Program-made: the position numbers and the translations under genes
Shown: positions 59,614-64,000 of the stretch, piece after piece
How positions within the stretch are numbered: the first letter of the stretch is position 1
Layout: every line of letters begins with the position of its first letter
Notes under the pieces: generated by a model
What the model was told of the DNA's origin: nothing
Database searches by the model: none
The model's input: only the letters and a program-made list of their open reading frames with translations
From: Acidobacteriota bacterium
GTDB taxonomy: Bacteria > Acidobacteriota > Thermoanaerobaculia > Multivoradales > Multivoraceae
Length of the DNA: 64,000 nucleotides
Assembly: GCA_011525365.1 (NCBI GenBank)
Contig: WTGQ01000002.1
Coordinates: 409,064-473,063, forward strand
Direction of reading: 5' to 3'

Positions 59614-62190
59614 CTATACGAGTTCGCTCAGCCGCCGCAGCACCGCCAGCAGGTCCGGCTGCTCCGTCAGTACGCCGCGGAGCGGGTCGGTCTTCAGCTT
59701 CTTCAGCCGCTCCGGCACGGTACGGATGTTGTGGTCGCGCAGGTCGAGGCCGGGTTTGACTTCGGACCAGCGGAGGGGCGTCGACACCGGCGCCGCGGGT
59801 AGCGGCCGTACGCTGAAGGGGGCGACGAGCAGCCGGCCGCGGCCGTTCTGGACGAAGTCGATGTAGACCTTGCCACCGCGGCGTTCGGGATTGCGGGTGA
59901 CGGTGGCGATCTCGGGCAGTTGCCGGCAGATGATCTGGGCGATCAGTTGTCCCAGGCTGCGCGATTGTTCCCAGGTGCAGGCGCCGCCTAGCGGCAGCAG
60001 CACGTGGAGGCCGCTCGAGCCGCTGGTCTTGACGAAACTGGGCAGCTCGATCTTCCGGCACAGACGGCGGATGGCGAGGGCGATTTCGATCACGTCCTCG
60101 AAGGGCGCGTCCTTCGGGTCGAGGTCGAGGATGCACCAGTCCGGCTGGCCGAGCTGGTGCAGCCGGCTCGACCAGACGTGGAGGACGATCGCGGCCAGGT
60201 TGGCCACGTAGACCAGGCTCTCCCTGTTCTGGCAGACGAAGTACTCGACATCCTTGCCGGTCCGCGGGCTCGTCAGCTTGATCGTGTGCAGCCAGGCCGG
60301 CGCGAAGTCGGGCGCGTTCTTCTGGAAGAAGGACTTGCCCTCGATCCCGTCCGGGTAGCGGGTCATCACCAGCGGTCGGTCAGTGAGGTAGGGCTGCATC
60401 GCCTCCGAGACGGCGGCGTAGAAGTCGATCAGATCGCCCTTGGCGTAACCCTCGTTCGGCCAGAACACCTTGGACTCGTTCGTGATCTCGACCCGCCGCT
60501 CCGGCGGTGCCGGGAGGGTGGCTTCGCGGCCGCGTGGTTCGTCGCGGCGGACGCAGTCCTCCAGCGGCTTGTCGTCCCGCAGGCGGAGGAAGACGGGATG
60601 CCGGAGCAGGCCGTGGGGAGTCCACTCCTTGAAGCGGACCTCGCAGACCAGCTCGTCGTCCGGGTCGACCCAGGTCTGGTCGGCCACGCGGCCGTCGAGG
60701 AGGTGGGCGTCGGTGAGCGCCGCCTCCACGGCGGGGCTCTCAGGCGCGGGCGCCCAGCACGGAGGATCCTCCCGCCGGCGCGCCGACAGACGCTCCGCCA
60801 GCTCCGCCAGGATCGCGTCGCTGAATCCCGTGCCGACACGCCCGGCGTAGACCAGCCCGCCGGCTTCGGCATCCCAGACCCCCAGGTGGAGCGATCCCAG
60901 GCCGACGCGGCTGCCCTTGGGCGACGACATGCCGACGATGGCGAAGTCCCCCGTCCGCTCGGCGCGCAGCTTGATCCAGGACGACGACCGGCGGCCGGTG
61001 TACCGCGACGCGCCGTCCTTCGCCATGGTCCCCTCGAGTCCCATCGCGACCGCCTGCTCGAAGAACTCCTCGCCTCGTTCCTCGATGTGGTCCGAGTAGC
61101 GGAGCGGCCCGGCGGGCGGCAGAACCCGGGCCAGCCAGCCCTTGCGCTCGAGCAGGGGCAGCGGCCGCAGGTCGTGGCCCTCGAACGAGACCAGGTCGAA
61201 GGCGAACAGCGTCGCCGGCTGGCGTATCGAGGCTTGTTCGATGTCGACGGGTCGGCTGAGCAGGGCCCGCGTCTGCAGCCTGGCGAAGCTGGGCCGGCCG
61301 CCGCCGTCGAGCACGGTGATCTCGCCGTCGAGCACGAGCGAGTCCACCGGCAGCCGCCGCAGGGCGCGGGCCAGCTCCGGGTAGAGCGCGGTGACGTCGC
61401 CGCCGCGCCGGTAGCGGAGGAAGACGCTGCCGCCTTCCTTGGCGGCGACCAGTCGGTAGCCGTCGTACTTCAGTTCGTAGATCCAGCCGGCACGGGAGAA
61501 GGGCCGGTCGGAGGCCGTTGCGAGCATCAGCGGCAGCGAGCGCGGGTTGACCCGCCGGCGCGGCGCGTCCGATGCTTCGATCCCGGTCCGCACCTCCTCG
61601 ATCCGGTCGCAGCCGTCCCGGAGCTCCTCGACAGTCAGGCCCGAGAGCACGGACTCGGGCGGCAGCTCGTCCTCGCCGTCGTCTTCGTCACTCGGGCGCG
61701 CCGCCGCGTCCGGTTTCTTCATCAGCAGCCACTGGCTGCCGTCAGAGGAACGGCGCCGGCCGCCCGTGCGGAACAGGGTCCAGACGCCGCGCAGCTTGTA
61801 CCCGCGGAGCTCGAACAGAAGCTTGCCGCTCTCCATCCCGGCAACCGGGTCCTCGAGCGGGACCCACCGCCCGCTGTCCCACACGATCATCGCGCCGGCG
61901 CCGTAGTTGCCGGCGGGGATGGACCCCTCGAAGTCGGCGTACTCCAGCGGGTGGTCCTCCGTCGCCACCGCGAGCCGCTTGACCTCGGGGTCGAGGCTGG
62001 GGCCGCGCGGCACCGCCCAGGACTTGAGCGTGCCCTCTAGCTCCAGGCGCAGGTCGAAGTGGACCCGCCGGGCGGCGTGCTTCTGGACCACGAAGCGCCC
62101 GCCGCCGGCCGTGGTTCGAGAACCCATCGGCTCGGGCGTCGCCTCGCTCGAACGCTTGCGGCGGTAGGCGTCCAGGTTGCCGTGCGGCAT
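59614..62190 (-). CDS. ligD: multifunctional non-homologous end-joining DNA ligase LigD
   Basis: 858-aa NHEJ enzyme with domains in the order 3'-phosphoesterase, ligase, polymerase. The phosphoesterase has FVVQKHAARRVHFDLRLELEG and DHPLEYADFEGSIPAGNYGAG. The ligase has the nucleotidyl lysine motif YELKYDGYR, with FDLVSFEGHDL and EGTMAKDGASRYTGRRSSSWIKLR. The polymerase begins near VEITNESKVFWPNEGYAKGDLIDFY and holds the metal motif WCILDLDPKD and SGSSGLHVLLPLG. The second Met (MPHGNLDAYRRKR) is preferred because GGGAG is about 10 nt upstream. Divergent from ku, with 61 bp between them, so both may share a regulatory region. Confidence 0.95.
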   Translation of the reverse strand: MPHGNLDAYRRKRSSEATPEPMGSRTTAGGGRFVVQKHAARRVHFDLRLELEGTLKSWAVPRGPSLDPEVKRLAVATEDHPLEYADFEGSIPAGNYGAGAMIVWDSGRWVPLEDPVAGMESGKLLFELRGYKLRGVWTLFRTGGRRRSSDGSQWLLMKKPDAAARPSDEDDGEDELPPESVLSGLTVEELRDGCDRIEEVRTGIEASDAPRRRVNPRSLPLMLATASDRPFSRAGWIYELKYDGYRLVAAKEGGSVFLRYRRGGDVTALYPELARALRRLPVDSLVLDGEITVLDGGGRPSFARLQTRALLSRPVDIEQASIRQPATLFAFDLVSFEGHDLRPLPLLERKGWLARVLPPAGPLRYSDHIEERGEEFFEQAVAMGLEGTMAKDGASRYTGRRSSSWIKLRAERTGDFAIVGMSSPKGSRVGLGSLHLGVWDAEAGGLVYAGRVGTGFSDAILAELAERLSARRREDPPCWAPAPESPAVEAALTDAHLLDGRVADQTWVDPDDELVCEVRFKEWTPHGLLRHPVFLRLRDDKPLEDCVRRDEPRGREATLPAPPERRVEITNESKVFWPNEGYAKGDLIDFYAAVSEAMQPYLTDRPLVMTRYPDGIEGKSFFQKNAPDFAPAWLHTIKLTSPRTGKDVEYFVCQNRESLVYVANLAAIVLHVWSSRLHQLGQPDWCILDLDPKDAPFEDVIEIALAIRRLCRKIELPSFVKTSGSSGLHVLLPLGGACTWEQSRSLGQLIAQIICRQLPEIATVTRNPERRGGKVYIDFVQNGRGRLLVAPFSVRPLPAAPVSTPLRWSEVKPGLDLRDHNIRTVPERLKKLKTDPLRGVLTEQPDLLAVLRRLSELV

Positions 62191-62251
62191 CAGGTGCATT
62201 CTCCCAGAAGCGGCCCCGCGGAACCGCTTCCGGTGCTAGAATCCGCCGTCT

Positions 62252-63160
62252 ATGCCCGCTCGTTCCGTCGGCACCGGCACGGTTTCCTTCGGCCTGGTTT
62301 CCATCCCGGTCCGGCTCTACTCGACCTCGGAGACCTCCGGCGGGGTTCGCTTCAACATGCTCGATCCGAGCGACAACACCCGGGTCAAGCAGCAGTTGGT
62401 CAACCCCCGCACCGGCGAGGTCGTCGAGCGGAAGGAGACGATCAAGGGCTACGAGTTCGGCAAGGGCCAGTACGTGACGTTCAGCGACGAGGAGATCAAG
62501 GAACTCCAGGAGAAGGCGTCGCCGGCAATCGAGATCACCGAGTTCGTGCCGCTCACGGAGGTCGAGCCGATCTACTTCGAGAAGTCGTACTACCTCGGCC
62601 CGGAGAAGGGCGGCGAGCGGGCCTACCGGCTCCTCAGCGAGGCCATGCGCAAGACCGGCCGCTCGGCGCTGGCCAAGCACGCCGCGCGGGGCAAGCAGTA
62701 CCTGGTCATGCTGCGCCCCTTCGCTTCGGGCCTGCTGATGCAGCAACTGAAGTACGAGGACGAGTTGAAGTCGTTCGACGAGGTTCCGCTCGGTGAGGAG
62801 ACGGAACTCAAGCCGGGCGAACTGGAACTCGCGGTGCAGTTGATCGAACAGATCGCTTCCGACGACTTCAAACCGGACCAGTACACGGACGAGGTACGCA
62901 AGCGGCTCTGGGACGCGATTCAGAGCAAGATCGACGGCCGCGAGATCGCGGACGACGAGACGGAGGCGCCCCAGGCGCAGATCATCGACCTGATGGAGGC
63001 GCTGAAGGCGAGCCTGTCGAAGAACGGCGAGCCGGAGGCGGAAGGGGCGGCTGCCGACTCCAGGCCGCCCAAGAAGGCGGCGGCACAGCGCAAGGCGACG
63101 AAGAAGAAGCGGGTCCGACGGGCTGCGAGCACCCCGGCGAAGCGGGCTGTGGCCGGTTGA
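62252..63160 (+). CDS. ku: non-homologous end-joining protein Ku
   Basis: 302-aa bacterial Ku. The core beta-barrel is recognised by WVS-type opening TGTVSFGLVSIPVRLYSTSE, LVNPRTGEVVERKETIKGYEFGKGQYV, YYLGPEKGGERAYRLLSEAMRK and LRPFASGLLMQQLKYEDE. The C-terminus is a long Lys/Arg/Ala tail (KKAAAQRKATKKKRVRRAA), which in other Ku proteins enhances DNA binding. It forms a homodimeric ring on DNA ends and recruits LigD, encoded divergently next to it. Confidence 0.95.
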   Translation: MPARSVGTGTVSFGLVSIPVRLYSTSETSGGVRFNMLDPSDNTRVKQQLVNPRTGEVVERKETIKGYEFGKGQYVTFSDEEIKELQEKASPAIEITEFVPLTEVEPIYFEKSYYLGPEKGGERAYRLLSEAMRKTGRSALAKHAARGKQYLVMLRPFASGLLMQQLKYEDELKSFDEVPLGEETELKPGELELAVQLIEQIASDDFKPDQYTDEVRKRLWDAIQSKIDGREIADDETEAPQAQIIDLMEALKASLSKNGEPEAEGAAADSRPPKKAAAQRKATKKKRVRRAASTPAKRAVAG

Positions 63161-63308
63161 CGTGAGTTGCCGTTCGTGAGGGCGGGTCGCGAGGGCCGCG
63201 TTGCGGTCGCGGCCGTGTCCGTTCAACAGACTGGATCTACGCACACTCGCGGGCGGGAAGCGGCTAAGGTAGCCGTCCGTTCCGGCCCGCGCCGGTAGTC
63301 GGCAGCAC

Positions 63309-63324
63309 AGGAGGCCTCGAGATC
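63309..63324 (+). promoter_or_regulatory. perfect Shine-Dalgarno and AUC start of infC
   Basis: AGGAGG (63309-63314), a 7-nt spacer and then ATC, in frame with the IF-3 coding sequence. No ATG, GTG or TTG occurs in frame before the conserved PRINHRIR segment. Rare AUU/AUC/AUA starts are the known basis for IF-3 autoregulation, because IF-3 rejects non-canonical initiation. Confidence 0.85.
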
Positions 63325-63849
63325 GCACCCCCATCAAACGAGCCGCGCATCAACCACCGGATCCGGAAGAGTCCGGTACGGCTCATCGATCAGAACGGCA
63401 CCCAGATCGGTGTCGTTCCCCTGGAAGACGCGAAGACGCGCGCCCAGGACGCCCGACTCGATCTCGTCGAGGTGGGTCCCAACGCGGACCCGCCCGTGGT
63501 CCGGGTCATGGACTGGGGCAAGGTCAAGTTCGAGCGCGACAAGAAGAAACGTGAGTCCCGGAAGAAGGCGGCGACGATCGATCTGAAGGAGGTCAAGTAC
63601 CGGCCGACGATCGACCCGCACGACTACCAGATCAAGACCGACCGGGCGCTCCGCTTCCTCCGCGAGGGCAAGAAGGTCAAGGTGACGATCTTCTTCCGCT
63701 ACCGGCAGCTCCGCAGGCCCGAACTCGGCATCGCCATCCTGGACAAGGTGAGCGACGCGATCGAGGGCGTGGGCGAGGTGGAGACCCGGTCCGGCCTCGA
63801 GGGCCGTCAGATGACGATGGTCCTGAACCCGATCGCGCAGGGAGACTGA
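63322..63849 (+). CDS. infC: translation initiation factor IF-3, AUC start
   Basis: 175-aa factor that binds the 30S subunit, prevents premature 50S joining and checks the initiator tRNA/codon. The N-terminal domain has PRINHRIRKSPVRLIDQNG and ARLDLVEVGPNADPPVVRVMDWGK; the Lys-rich linker (FERDKKKRESRKKAATI) leads to the C-terminal domain with KYRPTIDPHDYQIKT, FLREGKKVKVTIFFRYRQ and QMTMVLNP. Length matches E. coli IF-3 (180 aa). A canonical-codon start would remove the first 50 residues, so the AUC with its perfect Shine-Dalgarno is chosen. rpmI does not directly follow, unlike the common infC-rpmI-rplT order. Confidence 0.95.
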   Translation: MAPPSNEPRINHRIRKSPVRLIDQNGTQIGVVPLEDAKTRAQDARLDLVEVGPNADPPVVRVMDWGKVKFERDKKKRESRKKAATIDLKEVKYRPTIDPHDYQIKTDRALRFLREGKKVKVTIFFRYRQLRRPELGIAILDKVSDAIEGVGEVETRSGLEGRQMTMVLNPIAQGD

Positions 63850-63890
63850 GGCCGAACCCAGGGGCCGCCGCCTGAGCGGCGGGCTTGACC

Positions 63891-64000
63891 ATGCGGATCC
63901 CGGTAGCCATCTTCGCGATCCTGGTCGCGCTCTGCGCCGTGGTGCTCGTTCTCTGGACGCTCGACGAGCGGCCGGACAGCCGCGGCGTCGATCACCCCGT
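63891..64000 (+). CDS. start of a membrane-anchored protein (3' end outside window)
   Basis: Only about 36 codons are visible. They encode MRIPVAIFAILVALCAVVLV, an uncleaved signal anchor or signal peptide, then LWTLDERPDSRG. It starts 41 nt after infC. Too short to identify; it is clearly not ribosomal protein L35. The stretch between the genes contains a GC-rich hairpin (GCCGCC...GGCGGG, about 63865-63882). Confidence 0.5.
   Translation, partial: MRIPVAIFAILVALCAVVLVLWTLDERPDSRGVDHP

Noticed and set aside
63161..63308. tRNA or structured leader RNA before infC
   Set aside because: No cloverleaf, T-loop or CCA pattern could be built; only scattered GC-rich pairing is seen.

Overview
The window is a high-GC, gene-dense chromosomal segment with no rRNA, tRNA, IS element, phage or CRISPR. 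The best taxonomic pointers are a tandem pair of ADOP-type MacB/FtsX permeases, Oar-like TonB-dependent receptors with an N-terminal carboxypeptidase-regulatory domain, and many secreted quinoproteins, amidohydrolases, DUF1501/DUF1553 and DUF3604 proteins. These suggest an uncultured Acidobacteriota, possibly marine or host-associated. This assignment is inferred from gene content; no 16S gene is present.

Layout. 1-4 kb: the end of a TonB receptor, a cysteine dioxygenase, and a ThuA-like plus DsbD-alpha-like gene interrupted by an in-frame UGA. 4-12 kb: a FitAB-type toxin-antitoxin pair, an enolase-superfamily dehydratase coupled to a nucleotidyltransferase, a ~215 bp palindromic element, a sodium:solute symporter, a tryptophanase, a CHAD protein and a VapBC pair. 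12-20 kb: two ADOP permeases and a PadR repressor on the minus strand, facing a MacB-type ATPase and a periplasmic adaptor across a 48 bp palindromic bidirectional promoter. 20-28 kb: a sulfotransferase coupled to a tiny zinc-ribbon protein, a DUF1214-like protein, and a DUF1501/PSD1 cytochrome pair. 28-45 kb: a catabolic stretch with a cytochrome lipoprotein, TonB receptor, two PQQ-type dehydrogenases, a DUF3604 protein, DUF3500 protein, Nramp-like transporter, a beta-propeller lipoprotein and an amidohydrolase, plus a third toxin-antitoxin pair and a Fic protein. 45-50 kb: a membrane protein, a coupled pair of amidohydrolases and a TolB-like propeller. 50-55.7 kb: a sterol C-24 methyltransferase homologue, a VanZ-like protein, a YbdK-type carboxylate-amine ligase and a gamma-glutamyltransferase. 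55.7-64 kb: a giant MFS-TonB receptor fusion, the NHEJ pair ligD/ku, and infC starting at AUC.

The strongest candidates for something new are the UGA-interrupted ThuA/DsbD-alpha gene (candidate selenoprotein with a Sec-x-Cys motif), the in-frame fusion of an inner-membrane MFS transporter to a complete outer-membrane receptor with an internal signal peptide, the bacterial sterol methyltransferase homologue, the symmetrical PadR promoter/operator, and a dispersed two-hairpin repeat whose stems covary and one copy of which encodes the start of a lipoprotein signal peptide.
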